Below are positions 22,424 to 34,300 of a DNA stretch of 64,000 nt, piece after piece (the first letter of the stretch is position 1; each line of letters begins with the position of its first letter). The DNA is from Nectonema munidae. Its lineage: Eukaryota > Nematomorpha > Nectonematoida > Nectonematidae. A program made the translations under genes and the position numbers. The stretch is taken from NCBI GenBank assembly GCA_030549495.1, contig JAUIRK010000971.1:486501-550500 (forward strand), in the 5' to 3' direction. The notes below the pieces were generated by a model. The model ran no database searches, was not told the DNA's origin, and saw only the letters and a program-made list of their open reading frames with translations.

Positions 22424-22983
22424 AACTTTAATTTGAACTCCCAATTTACCTTAATTTAACTTACCTATTTCAGACGTTGCTCTATTAATACTACTTTCTA
22501 TTTCGCCTTTATCCAGCAATTCTCGTAAGCATATCAACAAACGTTGGAAAGTGCTTAGTTATCTCCTATCTACCTACCTACATACTATATTTGCTTGCAT
22601 ATAAGACAAGACAACCATCAAATATATTTTAAATTGTCTTATACCCCTACTATGTATATAAGTTTAGTTGCAATAATAATTATTTTGCTTTTACCGTACC
22701 AGATGCAATGAATAATACTTATATGTTGATAATACAGTAATATATAATATAAAAAATATCTAAATATGTTTTTTTCTGTTAGCTTGAATAATATAAACAA
22801 AAAAATGAAGGTATGTATCTATTTTAAAAGTTTTATAATGCTGAGCTTGAGTACATAATTATTGAGTACAGTTCTCTTTTTTGAGATATGCCTAGAACAC
22901 ATCTTACAAGAAACACAAAAAAATTAAAGACTTTGAACACAGATATGGCAGTCATTTGTGGAAGATAAACTTTGTTAGTACAA
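22424..22983. other. Unassigned AT-rich DNA
   Basis: No gene seen. The stretch following the LINE 3' end has no clear poly-A tail or repeat. A short reverse frame overlaps the start of the next element and is chance. Confidence 0.3.
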
Positions 22984-23496
22984 CCGGGGTGAGACTTTTT
23001 ACCCAAATACACCCAAATATACCCAAATACACCCAAACAGATGAAAATAAATTTAAATATTCAAAGAATAAGTTAAATATGCATAGAAGAATTATTCTTA
23101 AGATAAAACTAATATAAATTATAAATCTATATAAATAAAATTATACTATTTAAACTAATATAAATAAAATTAAGCTATTTTTTTTAAAATTAAAATTGTT
23201 TATATTATAATAATAACTTAAAATATAATAATTATTTATAAATAATAATATAATTAATTTATAATAGTAAGTTAGAAAATACAAAATAATTTTTTAATTT
23301 AAATAATTGCAAGAAAATGGGTGACATAAAAATATATAACAATACTCTATTACCAGCGCTCGTTCAAACTTAAATATCTGTTTATCTTTTTATTTTAAGC
23401 ATTTATTTAATATTATTTCTAATTTCTAGTTCTTATTTATAAATAAAGAACATATTTGGGTGTATTTGGATGTATTTGGGTAAAAAGTCCTACCGG
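22984..23496. mobile_element. 513-bp MITE with ACCCAAATAC minisatellite ends
   Basis: The left end CCGGGGTGAGACTTTTTACC is followed by four to five units of ACCCAAATAC. The right end, reversed, starts CCGGTAGGACTTTTTACC followed by about three such units. The direct repeat TACAA flanks both sides (22979-22983 and 23497-23501). The interior is AT-rich and non-coding. A superfamily is not obvious: a 5-bp target duplication and CCGG ends fit no group I can name with confidence. Confidence 0.75.
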
Positions 23497-23879
23497 TACA
23501 ACCGTTAGTTGTATGTGTGAACAAGATATTTAAAAGTCAATTACAAGAGTTGTGGAATGAATGGATGTTGAATGGGAAAAAACTTTTTGAAAAAGTTATA
23601 ATCTGTGTGCTCTCGTTTCATGTACTCCCTTGATTACTACTTAGACATTAAAATAAAGAGAGAGAGAGAAAATTTATTGTAAAAAATAAGTTTGTTACAC
23701 AAAAAAAACAAAAGTTTTATATATTTTTTTCAACATTCTTTATAATTGTATATAAGCATAATAGTAAAAAAAATCAAAGCCAAAAATGGCCGTTATTAGA
23801 TTTTTTTCAATTAAATATGTGTATTTTCTGATAGTGTTAGTAAAAACATAAAAGTTCACATTTGAGGGAAAAGCTTAAT

Positions 23880-25253
23880 TTATACATCATAAAGGTTTAG
23901 GAAATGGTTTTTAATCCTTTTTTTGAATGAAGGTAAAGATAAGTCTAGGTTTTCAAAAAGAAGTTTATTATCGACAAAAAATTCATTTGATTTTTTTAAA
24001 ATTGAAACTTTAGAACCTTTTAGCCTGTAATCTATCCTTTTGGGTTCCATTGAATGTCTTGTAAAATATGCAGGTGTTGCATTGTAGTTTATTAATGACC
24101 CAAAAACATTGTTCAAAATACCTTTAAAGTTTTTGAAGAGAAAAACTGCAATTCTTTGTTTAAAAATGTCCTCTAAATTCAACAAACTATTCTGATAAAA
24201 TATTGTTTTAGTATGATCTGTTCTGTTCAGATTGAATATTACTCTCAAAGCGCGTTTTGGAAGAATTTCAATACGTTTTTTCCCATTAGGAAACCAATTG
24301 ACAATACTATAATTGATGTAGGAGATAAACAATTGTTTGTATATTAGAAGTTTAACATTCAAAGGAAAAATATTTTTAGTACTAAATAAAATACCAATGA
24401 CTCGATTCAAATTGAGAGCAAGTCGGTCAATATGCTCATTAAACTTTAACCTATTGTTTAACATTAACCCAAGCACATTAATACATCTTACTTCATTTAT
24501 TCCAGTATGTTTTAGAAAACTATAGTTTTTGTTTTTTTTCGAAATGATCATACATTGTGATTTCTGCTTGTTTAGTAGGAAGTTGTTAAGATTACACCAT
24601 TCATAGATCATGTTTAATTCTTCGTTTAAAGTATCTAAATCGAACTTTTGACCATTTTTGATTCTTGACAAAGGAAAGTATGCGCATATGTCATCCGCGA
24701 AAAGAAGAAAATTGAAAAAATTTGAAACATAAAAAATACTGTTCATTGCTATGTTGAAAAGAATGGGTCCAAAAATGGGGACACCATTTTGGAGAGATAA
24801 TTTTGTTGACAAAACATGATTTACCATAACTTTTTGGGATCTATTTTTCAGATATGAAGTAAAGAGGAGAAGAGAATTATTACTCAAATTACAGTCGTAT
24901 AGATTTTTGATAATGGATGAGTGGCTTACTCTGTTGAAGGCTTTGGAAAGATCAAAAAAGAAAAGTACTGCATCATCTTTATTTTTAACAATTTCTACCA
25001 TCCTTTGGATTAGGTAAGAGTGGAAAGCTTCAGTTGAATAGTGTTCTCTGAATCCAAATTGATTATCATGAAAGTAGTTTAATGAATTCAAGTAAGTTTT
25101 GAATTGGCAGTGAAGAAACTGTTCAAATATTTTTGAGAGTGTAGGAATTATAGAAACTGGTCTATAGTTATCAACTGAGTTTTTATCATTTTTTTTATAA
25201 ATTGGCACAACCTTTTGGAGCTTTAGAACACTAGGAAAAATAGAAGTTTTCAA
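23880..25253 (-). CDS. LINE ORF2, reverse-transcriptase half
   Basis: A 457-codon frame with VVPIYKK and NYRPVSIIPTLSKIFEQ (fingers), NQFGFREHYSTEAFH, LFFFDLSKAFNRVSHSSII (motif A), LLFADDICAYF (motif C, both aspartates kept), LNKQKSQCMII (motif D region), then a long C-terminal domain with YINYSIVNWFPNG. Motif B reads QNGVPIFGPILFN; the usual GVPQGS has lost QGS, so activity is doubtful. The frame is the downstream part of the ORF2 that starts at 26811. Confidence 0.85.
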   Translation of the reverse strand: MKTSIFPSVLKLQKVVPIYKKNDKNSVDNYRPVSIIPTLSKIFEQFLHCQFKTYLNSLNYFHDNQFGFREHYSTEAFHSYLIQRMVEIVKNKDDAVLFFFDLSKAFNRVSHSSIIKNLYDCNLSNNSLLLFTSYLKNRSQKVMVNHVLSTKLSLQNGVPIFGPILFNIAMNSIFYVSNFFNFLLFADDICAYFPLSRIKNGQKFDLDTLNEELNMIYEWCNLNNFLLNKQKSQCMIISKKNKNYSFLKHTGINEVRCINVLGLMLNNRLKFNEHIDRLALNLNRVIGILFSTKNIFPLNVKLLIYKQLFISYINYSIVNWFPNGKKRIEILPKRALRVIFNLNRTDHTKTIFYQNSLLNLEDIFKQRIAVFLFKNFKGILNNVFGSLINYNATPAYFTRHSMEPKRIDYRLKGSKVSILKKSNEFFVDNKLLFENLDLSLPSFKKRIKNHFLNLYDV

Positions 25254-25344
25254 AGAAAAATTTATGGCATAGCATAAAGCTGTGCAAATGTTATACTTTA
25301 TTTTTTTTATATGAATAATTGAAATGCCATATATATCTTTAGTC

Positions 25345-26811
25345 TCATTTTTTTTTCATTTTATCAATAATAGATAATAATGATTCATTTGTACAAAGCT
25401 CGAACTCAATGGCTTCTGTTCTATTGTCAAAAGAAGGCAAATATGGTTCTGAAGGAAAACTATTATGTGCTGAAGCAAAGTTTTTATTGAACTTCTCAGC
25501 TAAAATATCATCATCAATATATTTGTCACCTTCTTTTATATGTATATATTTCTTATCATCACCTTTCAAAACCCTATTGATGTTAGCCCAAGTTTTTTGT
25601 GTTGAACTGTAGTTTGAAAACTTATCTAGATAAAATTTATATTTTAAACGTCTTATCTTATACTTGATGCGGTTTCTTAAGAAAATATATTCATTTTTAA
25701 TGCATAAATTACCGCTTTTTTTCCATTTCTGAAAAAGTTTGTCACGCAGTTTAATCATGTCCATAACCTCAGATGTTATCCAAGAATTGAACTTATATTT
25801 GTATTTATTTTTTCTAATTTCAACAGAGGAAGTGCATCTTTTAATCATATTCGATATTTTGAGAGTTAACTGATCAAAAAGCTTGCTTGAATCATTTTCA
25901 GATAGCTCAATAAGTGAAACCCGGTTTACTTGTGCGAATAATGTAGTAAACATCTTATTATCGAACTTTTCAAAAAAATACTTCTTTTTTGCTTTTTCCA
26001 TAGTAAAATCGAGAGATAGGAGAATAGGAATATGATCGGAGAAAAACGTCATACAATTATAGGCCTCATAGCTCACAACGTCATTATTCAAGAAAAAATT
26101 ATCAATCAAAGTATTATATTGACAGCGCGTGGGGAATTTAATTGTAGGGACAAGTGAGCTAGCAACAATTAAACTATAAAACTTATGGGTTAAAAAATTA
26201 TCAAGCTTTAATAGATCAAAGTTAAAGTCTCCACAAAAAATATTAAAGTTATTCCTATTTACACCAAAAATTAAATTTTCAAAAAAAGAGAAAAATACAT
26301 GCAACAGTTCCTTATTTGTAGACGGTAGTCTGTAAATGTTATGAATGGTGACTTTCTTGAAACCAGGTAACTCAAGAGTTAAACCCTGATACTCAAATGA
26401 ATTTTTGAAATATTGACTGTTTTCAACTTTATAATTTACATTCTCTTTCACAAAAAACAAGAGACCACCATGCTTAGAACTCTGTTTTGGAAAACTAAGT
26501 GTAATATAGTTGGGTAAATGAAAGCAAGTTTCAGTATCATCTAGCCATGTTTCTTGTAGACATATGACAGTCAAAGGTTTAAGCATACATAAGTATAAAT
26601 TATTTAAAAAAATTTCGAGGTCATTAAATTTGCTAGTTAAAGACTGTGTGTTTAAAGACAGAATATTCAAATCGTATAAGCAATCTAGTTTTGAGTTTAA
26701 ATACACCCTCTGTGAACTTTTTAGTTTACTAACAGAATAAAAAAAAAAGTCATTATAGATACTAAAATTTTTACCGTCGTCAGTCATTACATTCTGTGAT
26801 TCTTTTAACAT
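25345..26811 (-). CDS. LINE ORF2, endonuclease half
   Basis: A 488-codon frame from ATG 26811. The AP endonuclease has LNILSLNTQSLTSKFNDLE near residue 50, LTVICLQETWLDD near 80, GDFNFDLLKL near 195, and SDHIPILLSLDF near 262: N, QET, GDFN and SDH active-site motifs all present. A basic linker follows, ending in KNFASAHNSFPS before the RT. The frame then slips at the A9 run, and the RT continues in another frame. It nicks target DNA during LINE insertion in the family; this copy probably makes no full ORF2. Confidence 0.85.
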   Translation of the reverse strand: MLKESQNVMTDDGKNFSIYNDFFFYSVSKLKSSQRVYLNSKLDCLYDLNILSLNTQSLTSKFNDLEIFLNNLYLCMLKPLTVICLQETWLDDTETCFHLPNYITLSFPKQSSKHGGLLFFVKENVNYKVENSQYFKNSFEYQGLTLELPGFKKVTIHNIYRLPSTNKELLHVFFSFFENLIFGVNRNNFNIFCGDFNFDLLKLDNFLTHKFYSLIVASSLVPTIKFPTRCQYNTLIDNFFLNNDVVSYEAYNCMTFFSDHIPILLSLDFTMEKAKKKYFFEKFDNKMFTTLFAQVNRVSLIELSENDSSKLFDQLTLKISNMIKRCTSSVEIRKNKYKYKFNSWITSEVMDMIKLRDKLFQKWKKSGNLCIKNEYIFLRNRIKYKIRRLKYKFYLDKFSNYSSTQKTWANINRVLKGDDKKYIHIKEGDKYIDDDILAEKFNKNFASAHNSFPSEPYLPSFDNRTEAIEFELCTNESLLSIIDKMKKK

Positions 26812-27060
26812 AATCCAATTCCTTCATAACATAAGGACAGGAGTAACTCATTGCGGAATGGTTCAAAGAGTCTTTGCCATTTTTATCACACGTAGCGCAT
26901 TTATATCTTGACGTATCATTTTTATTAGGACATACTAGAGATTTGTGTTCTAATGAACAAAACTTTCAGACGCATTTCTTTTCACATTTAGAAGAAGTAT
27001 GTCCAAAGAAAAGGCAGTTGCCACATTGAATATGCGAAAAAAAAGTCTGCATTTCAATAC

Positions 27061-27902
27061 TTGCATCATAAAGAAAAATGAAAAATCATTTTTTTAATGT
27101 AAGAAAATATTTCAGCTGAAACTTTCAAAACTACAATTAAAACTTTATTAAAACGATAACTCTTCAATATCGATTTTCATCATCTAAATACAAAGAAAAT
27201 GCGTTTGATTAAAATTAAATTTTTGTGTATATGTATGAAAGCTAACATGATATAAGCTGACATGATAAAGGAAATCAGTCTTTGATGTTTTCATACATTT
27301 ATACATTAACTTAAAATGCAAAGAGAAGTCGATTTTCTTCTAAGCGTTCCCTATATTTTAATACTAGTATAATTGAGGAATATTCAAAAAGAAATTTTTG
27401 ATTCACTGATAAATTTGAGACCTTGAAGAAGAAGAAAATTATTGAAAATCAAGTTTCATAAAATATACAAAAACACACATACAGCTAACAAAAGCGGCAT
27501 TTAGTGTAATTTTTTAACCAATAAATTATTAATATACCTTTTAAATGTATTATAAACATCTGAATAAACATAATAAATCAATAAAAATCTGATATATAAA
27601 ATTTGAAACAAAGTAAATTATATTTTGTTGAAGATTTAAATAAATAAAATAAGTTTTGATGATTGATGACTTGAGGGTCCTTTATAGAAAACTAGGGCAC
27701 AACATATCTCTATTTTTTAGGCCCCATCTGCAACTATATGAAATATTTAGTAGTTGGAGGAAAAGCAAATAAGAGTTACTATAAGTTTTACGGTAAATTT
27801 TTTTTAAATATAACATTAGAGTTCTCTTGATGTGAAAGAAAATATAATATACAAGATATTAAACGAATTATTCACAAAATTTACTTAACCCTAACCCCAA
27901 TA
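27061..27902. other. Unassigned AT-rich DNA
   Basis: No gene seen. Part may be the 5' leader of the LINE at 23880-27060. A two-unit AACCCTAACCCC at about 27887 is too short to be a telomeric array. Confidence 0.3.
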
Positions 27903-28194
27903 CCCGGACAATGTGCAGTTACCTGTAAACCAGCATATGTGGCTAATGTATGGAGGGCGCATTAAACAATCTTAAAACTAAAAACTATAAAACCTTAAAT
28001 TATTTTTATATATCTATAGTGAATTGTTTTTTTTCATATAGTAAAAATATAGCCGGGCAATGTGCCGTTGCCTATAAACCAGCATAGGTAGCTAATGTAT
28101 GGATGGCGCAGCAAACAATCTACAAACTAAAAACTATAAAAGCTTAAATAACTGTTATATATCTATAATGAATTGTTTTGTCTCATATAGTAAG
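27903..28194. repeat. 149-bp tandem duplication
   Basis: Two adjacent units share CCGG(A/G)CAATGTGC, AAACCAGCATA, GCTAATGTATGGA and AAACTAAAAACTATAAAA words. CCGG falls at 27904 and 28053, a period of 149 bp, with about 85% identity by eye. A third unit is barely started at 28195. No coding content. Confidence 0.75.
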
Positions 28195-28333
28195 GCAGAT
28201 AAACCAGACCTAGTTTTGGATAAAAATCAACAAAATTTTAAATATAAAAGAAAAATTTTAATATCTGTTTGTATCGTAGAGCAATCTAAACAAACATGAT
28301 CTCATTCTTTTGGTACTCTTATGTTTGTTGATA

Positions 28334-28452
28334 TGGACAAAGTTCAATTCTGCCTCTGGAAAATTCGGCCTCCAAATATATTTATAAATAAATATAAAAT
28401 ATTGCCTTGAAGACGAATTTTCTAAAGGTCGAATAGTCTTAAGGCCGAATTG
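28334..28452. repeat. Short inverted-repeat (foldback) element
   Basis: CAATTCTGCCTCTGGAAAAT at about 28345 pairs with the reverse of TTTTCTAAAGGTCG and GGCCGAATTG at 28419-28451. AATTCGGCC words recur on both arms around a core of AT-rich DNA. It looks like a small MITE; the ends are approximate. Confidence 0.45.
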
Positions 28453-28699
28453 TACCTAAACGATTGATAGATAAAAGTGAGATGATAAAATTTTCTGCTA
28501 ATATAGTATGCAGCAAAGAATAAGAATTTCTGATAACCCATATCACGATTTCAAAAATTGTTTTTTCTTTTTTTTTTCTATAATATTTTTTAATGGTATA
28601 TTTTTTCTTTAGTTTACAAAATTTAAAACTTTTTATTCTTTAAAATTAACATTTCGAAATTAAAACTAAGTTAACATTCTTTGGACGCTATCAATTTTT

Positions 28700-29645
28700 T
28701 GGATTCAAACTTCACTAATCGGTTTCAGATAGTTGAAATTGATGGTTTTATTTAGATCAAAAGTAACTAAAATTGAAAAAGGAGTACACCAAGGATCCAT
28801 ACTTGGACCACTTCTATTCTCTCTCTACATCAACGATTTATACAAATCCAATCTATCTTCCAAATATTTATTATTTGCTCATGATGTAACAATAATAGTA
28901 CCTATTTCATTTCTTAGAAAATCTTTAGATAACATTGGACAAGTTTTAAATCCAATTTGTCGTTGGTGTGATTTAAATAATATGAAAGTAAATTTTCATA
29001 AAACCAAATATATGATATTTACGAACAAAGTGTCTCGTCTTTTATGCTATGAAACTTCTAATTGAACGTGTATCAACTTTTAGTCTTTTAGGAGTAGTAA
29101 TTAACAATAATCTAAGAAGTATATCTCGTCTAAATTGAATTGTGTTTCTGGTATAATTAATAGATATAAAAATGAACTGTCTACCAAGTTAAACTCTTGA
29201 TTTACAAATATTTATTCTTACCACATTGCTTTTATAGTGTTGTAAACAGGCTACTCGGATGTTAAAAGATTGTATTGTATCCAAAAGAAGGCACTTAGAA
29301 GTGTGTTCAACTTAGGTTTTAAGCAGCATACCTCACTATTCTTTGATAAATAGAATTTAATCAGAATTAAAGACATATATACTTTACAGTTGTCTATATT
29401 TGCATACAAAATTATTCTACGTTTTTGCCAAACATTTTTCAGGAGTGGCTTCATTTCAATAGAGACTTAGAAAGCTATGACTTAAGATATCCCAATAAAT
29501 TAACTACTATTTATTATAAACTTAATAGTTTAAAAAAAAACTAGTAGGTACAGGGTTATTCAACTTTGGAATAGATATCTTTTCTCTTATTCTATTAACA
29601 ATCTTCCTTTGAAAACTTTTAAAAAACCAATATATACCAATTTAC
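28700..29645 (+). mobile_element. CR1/Jockey-like LINE fragment (RT to C-terminus)
   Basis: A frame at 28733-29065 encodes GVHQGSILGPLLFSLYINDL (RT motif B) and LLFAHDVTII, the FADD box with its first aspartate changed to histidine. It continues out of frame to about 29640, where VIQLWNRYLFS and LPLKTFKK match the family's C-terminus. It has the same architecture as 23880-27060 but opposite orientation. It lacks the endonuclease (5'-truncated) and is broken by several stops and shifts. Confidence 0.75.
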
Positions 29646-30400
29646 TAAATAAGGATGATCAAACCTGTGATAGTGGAAAGTGTTACTTGTGTTATAACTA
29701 ACATTTTTTTCTCTTTTTATATTATCTATTTTTTTTCTAACCTTATGTTTTTTCAATATTTTGTCACCATGGAATCTATACTGCGGCTAACTCTCTTGCC
29801 TATCTACGACTCGTCTCACTCAATTACATACTCCCTTCATATTTATATTTTCATCCACTTTAATCTTAAATTTACCTTTTCAATCTCAAAACTCCAAAGA
29901 AAGTACAAAGAAGAGAGAGGAGTTTGAAAAAGTTATTAAAATTTGTAACTAAATTATTATTAAATAAGTATTTCTTCTTGTTTATGCTAATTTAACCCCA
30001 AATATGATTGATTATTCTCTTTTTTAAAATAAAAATTCATCTTTTACTTTCAAAGTATTTTTTCTATTAATAATTTTTATAAAAAATACAAAAAGATTTC
30101 ATTACCTTTAAGCCATTTCGGTTTAAATGTCTGGCGCCGTAATAAATCTATGGAAAAATGGAGAAGCCATTTGAATTAATAATAATATATGCTAGACAAA
30201 AATACATAAAATTTCACACTCTTTTCAATACGTAAAAGAAATTTTATCTCTAAAATTAAAAAAAATATTCCTAAAATCACATGAAAAAAATATTATTTAC
30301 AGACATCCAACCAAAATCTATAAATTAATGTTCTTAAATTTAGTTTTTTATTACTTGAGATCTTGGACGATTTTTTAAAGAGGAACCTGATAGAAAACAA
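29646..30400. other. Unassigned AT-rich DNA
   Basis: No gene seen. A 90-codon frame at 29655-29927 is rich in I, F, L and Y and resembles no family I know. A GGCGCC at 30133 may be one end of the hAT relic that follows. Confidence 0.3.
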
Positions 30401-30419
30401 TAGTTTACAACATTTCCTA

Positions 30420-30660
30420 ATGTTTTCATTGCCTTGAGGATTTATTTAACGATGCCAATAACTGTTGCATCAGGGGAAAGCGGTTTTTCAAAGCTGAAAC
30501 TAATTAAAACATAATTCAGGTGTACGCTTTCAGATGAAAGACTTAACAGCTTGGCAATGCTTTCTATAAAAAGCAAGATTGCCAAATCTATTGACTTTGG
30601 AAATATTTTGAAAGATTTTGCTAATAAAAAAGCTAGAAGAGTCTTTTTCTAAAACAGTAT
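30420..30660 (+). pseudogene. hAT transposase C-terminal dimerisation domain (relic)
   Basis: The plus strand reads FPNVFIALRIYLTMPITVAS, then GESGFSKLKLIKT, then LSDERLNSLAMLSIKSKIAKS. This is the hAT dimerisation region of the zf-TTF/ZMYM type (family form GERSFSKLKLIK...ERLNGLAILSIE). One stop interrupts it after LIKT. GGCGCC words at 30133 and 30823 may mark the element's outer limits. It ends about 600 bases upstream of NUDT14. Confidence 0.75.
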
Positions 30661-31271
30661 ATAATTGCTTAATTTATCTCTCTTAATGTTAAAAGCAAAA
30701 CAATAAAAGTATCGATATTGCCTTAAAAATTTTTTTATATCAAACATTAAATGTCCATTTTTTTGGTTTGTATGTGTTTTTTATATGAAATATAAAGAGC
30801 GATAAATTTTACTATGTAAAGTCGGCGCCCCGCTATCGAATTTCTAATTGGGCTAATAATTTTAATCTCAGTCTAAATAATTTTTATCGTAGTATTCTTT
30901 TTAACACTTTATACAGAAATTTGTTATATATGCAGTTTTGCACAATTTAATTTCATCCATAAAAAGTGAAAATAATTTACAATAAAAGTATATCCGTATC
31001 AGTCGAAATTATTAGGACTGCAGGAGAGGCGTGTGTAAATCTTCAAAATGGCAAATCTAGAACAAAGGGGCATTGGGCACGTCTATTATTCAAAAGATCT
31101 AAAGCTCATTCATCTCTTACTTATTGACGATATCAACGAGTTCAGAAATCGCTGTCAAATTCATAATTACTTTTTTTAATGGGAATCCACTCCTAAATTT
31201 TCATTTGCAAGTTTAGAAATTTAAAGGCGAATGAAAAAGTTTTGGTGAATTTGCAAAAAATTTTTGTGAAG
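30661..31271. other. Region upstream of NUDT14
   Basis: Non-coding. It should contain the NUDT14 promoter, but no clear TATA box or initiator can be singled out. The left third includes the end of a hAT relic (GGCGCCCCGC near 30823). Confidence 0.35.
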
Positions 31272-31385
31272 ATGGATGGAAGTCAGAAAAATTGCGGCCT
31301 AAAGAATGATGCATTTTCCGAATTTGTGGTTAAAGAGTGTCCTCAGTCGAATTATGTCAAGCCGTTTAGCTTTTACTTTACACAA
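31272..31385 (+). CDS. NUDT14: NUDT14 exon 1
   Basis: Encodes residues 1-38, from MDGSQKN to FYFTQ. SEFVVKECPQSNYVKPFSFY aligns with the human ASPYLRPLTLHYRQ region. The donor CAA|GTATTT follows in phase 0. Confidence 0.9.
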
Positions 31386-34300
31386 GTATTTTTAAATTAC
31401 TCTTTTTGAAATCATCATCAAACTTCAATATCTTTTGTGTAGAATAAAAGAGAGCGTAGATGGGACTACATTAAAGCGCATGACAGGTTTTGTTTCTTTT
31501 CATTATTTCAGCTCATAGATATATTTAAAATCATCGAAGTAATCATTTGCACGACACTAAACTCTTATTAAAATCCAAGCGTTTTCGCCACGTATGTCTT
31601 TTACAAGATTACACTACACATACATTCATCTTCTGTTTCAAACCATATTCTTTTCACAAACATCACATTTTTTTCTATCCATACTCTTTATCACCTGTAA
31701 TTCAAAGTTTAGCATGCCATATGTTCCACCTCTTTCCTTTCATTCAGCCATATTACAAAGAATACTTGCGATTACCTTTCCTCTTTCCTTCCATTTATAA
31801 GTTATCTTTTTATCCTTTAAAAAGACATACGTGTAAACAACGTTGCGATTTTAATAAAATTTTTTATTTTAATTTGATAATTTACAAATCATGTACACAT
31901 TCGTCAACAATCTCATCGGTAAATACAATTTTAAGAGTACGTCATAATCATGTAACACCCATTAATATCAGAACAAAAACCAACTGAAACGAATCTGCAA
32001 TCTTATTTGATCTCTATCAAATTTCTGTTTTTGTGTAATATTTTTTTTTAACAAATCATTATTTTATATTAAAAACTTTTGATTAATCCGAATTCCGTGA
32101 ATTTCTGCTTCAGACTTTGACACCGCTAACAATAACAGTTTACACCCTCTCTAATTAGAGTTTTACAACTCAACTCATGAGAGACATTATAATAATAAAT
32201 CTGTGCAATCACCAATCCTTAGTTTTTTTAACCCTATCAGTGATGAGATATAGGGGAGGCGCATTTTTCATCCCCTCCCCCCTTAAAACTTTTATATATA
32301 CATATTTTTTCCAATAAATATAGCAACTTTGTAACAAATGTCGATTGATGATAAACTTACTTGCGAAAATATTCTTTCAAATTTTGAATAAAATTAATTA
32401 TTTTACCAAATCGATCATGATGATTTCATTTCTCGATTATGATTTGGAAATGTCCAAAAGTGTAAATCAAATTTACGGTTTACACCTGAGAATGTGTCTC
32501 CAAAACATTTATCCATATTTTAAATAAAATATATTCTCTATAACAAATCGAACATGCTGATTTTATTTCTGGACTCATTTTTTGCAATGGATTTTTACAA
32601 AGTGTGTTTGGATCAGGGGCGCACATTCGGGGGTGAAGGGGCAACCACTGCCCCCTCCCCCAATGTGTTTTCAAGGGGGCGAAAATGACCTGTTATTTAT
32701 TATTTATTCTTGCACAGATCAGAGATTTTACTTGCCGCTCATATAAGTAAGCATAAAAAATTTTGGACTCTTTTTAAATCAATTGCCCCTTCTGGTATTC
32801 AAAACTAGTTACGCTACTGAAGCCAGGCAAGCTCTTTGCTCTGATTGGATAAAAAAAATATTGATTTATTTTTCGGCTTTAATAAAATAAATTACGCAAG
32901 AATCTAATAAACTTTTTTCCACTTGTCAAAGTTTCCTTCATACCAAATATATGATATAAATGCGAACAATGTAGGTTATCGAGTATAGCCATGGTTATTT
33001 CTTTTTAATTTTTTTTGCCTTTTCTTTCGTATTATCTGAGTACATCTATAATTTATTTCGAAAAATACTTTTGAATACTTGTAGAAAAAATTATATACAT
33101 ATACTTAGTATAGTTTATCTCAATTCCTAGGAGACTATCGCTCTGTTGAACTTGAAATTTAATGACATTAATCAAAATGAGAATCTTACCTTTTTGTGCC
33201 TATACTATACTTTTTAATATGTATCACAGCGGTAGTCTGCTCGGAACAAAAAAACTGTAGCTAAGACCTATATGTAAAAATTATTTTTTTAAATAGTTCT
33301 GGATAGTTTCTCATTCTGAGATTTTTACGACCTATAAATATAGCATTTTAAAAGTTATGACATCGCCCACTGTTGATGAGAAGAGCACAACTCGAAACGC
33401 AACTTTCATTGCCAATTGCCTGTTTCCAAAATGCTAGATGGCGTTAAAATTTAAATACTATAAAATCAAGTTTTTACTCGGTTTACGATGAGAATCGACT
33501 GTGTTTATTAATGCTTTTTAATACAAATCTGCTTTACTTTAGATATCGTCTGATTATCCTTGTCGTTAACATTCGAGTTTGGGTTTTAAAAATTCATTTA
33601 CACGAATAAAAATTTAATTTTTTATCCTTAATTGATACACCGACAGCCATAAATATTTTAAATTCAATTTCTGTTAACTCTTACGATGATTTCACTGAAG
33701 AAATCAAAAATAAAGATATTTTTTGAAAACTAATTCATCACATTTTAAAAATATATTCATTACCGCGTGCTTATCTTTGTATATGATTCACCTGAAAGTC
33801 TAATTTATTTATTTTCTAGCCTTCATGACAAATACAATTTTTAGTCCCGCATTTATGTTTTAAAAAACAGTCGCTATGCTAAGTCTAGTTTCTATTTTAA
33901 AAAATGTAAAGAATACACAAAAACTCCAGGAAAGCTTTTTAAATAACGGAGACCGTGATTTTAGCTCCAACCTTTGAAAGTCAAAGTAAAGGAAACCATA
34001 ACCACTGATCTCTGTTATAGCCAAATACGGTCTTTTAGTTTCATTCGTGATCTAAGCTTCATAATAGCTAATTATATTTAAGTATACTTAAAATTCCAAA
34101 TCCTGCACATTTCAATTTTTAGCGTTGTTGTTATCATTTACAATACCTCTTCAGATACTTTGGTTTTTGTTCGTCAGTTTCGTCCAGGTATAAAATTAAG
34201 TATTCAATAATTTTTACGAATTTTAAATATGTTTGACTTACGAATTATAATTTCACGCCAGCTTCTAAAAAGTGAATCTCTTTCCTTGGTAACTAATTTT

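Larger units (their letters stand above)
23880..27060 (-). mobile_element. CR1/Jockey-like LINE, nearly complete
   Basis: Reverse orientation. The ORF1 end carries two CCHC-type knuckles (about 27040-26830, CGNCLFFGHTSSKC then CATCDKNG), followed by ORF2 endonuclease (26811-25345) and reverse transcriptase with C-terminal domain (25253-23880). The ORF2 ATG at 26811 overlaps the end of ORF1. ORF1 has one visible stop. ORF2 has one frameshift, in a run of nine A at about 25347-25355. This makes it the best-preserved LINE here. The same family recurs at 28700-29645 (plus) and 55310-60480 (minus). Confidence 0.85.

Noticed and set aside
23660-23671. GAGAGAGAGA microsatellite near a LINE 3' end
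   Set aside because: Too short and common to be informative.
27885-27898. AACCCTAACCCC, resembling telomeric repeat
   Set aside because: Only two units, of unequal length, in a TE-rich region; no array and no chromosome-end context.
31547-31987. 146-codon frame inside NUDT14 intron 2
   Set aside because: Rich in F, H, Y and S with no domain or family resemblance; it lies between two exons that join cleanly without it.
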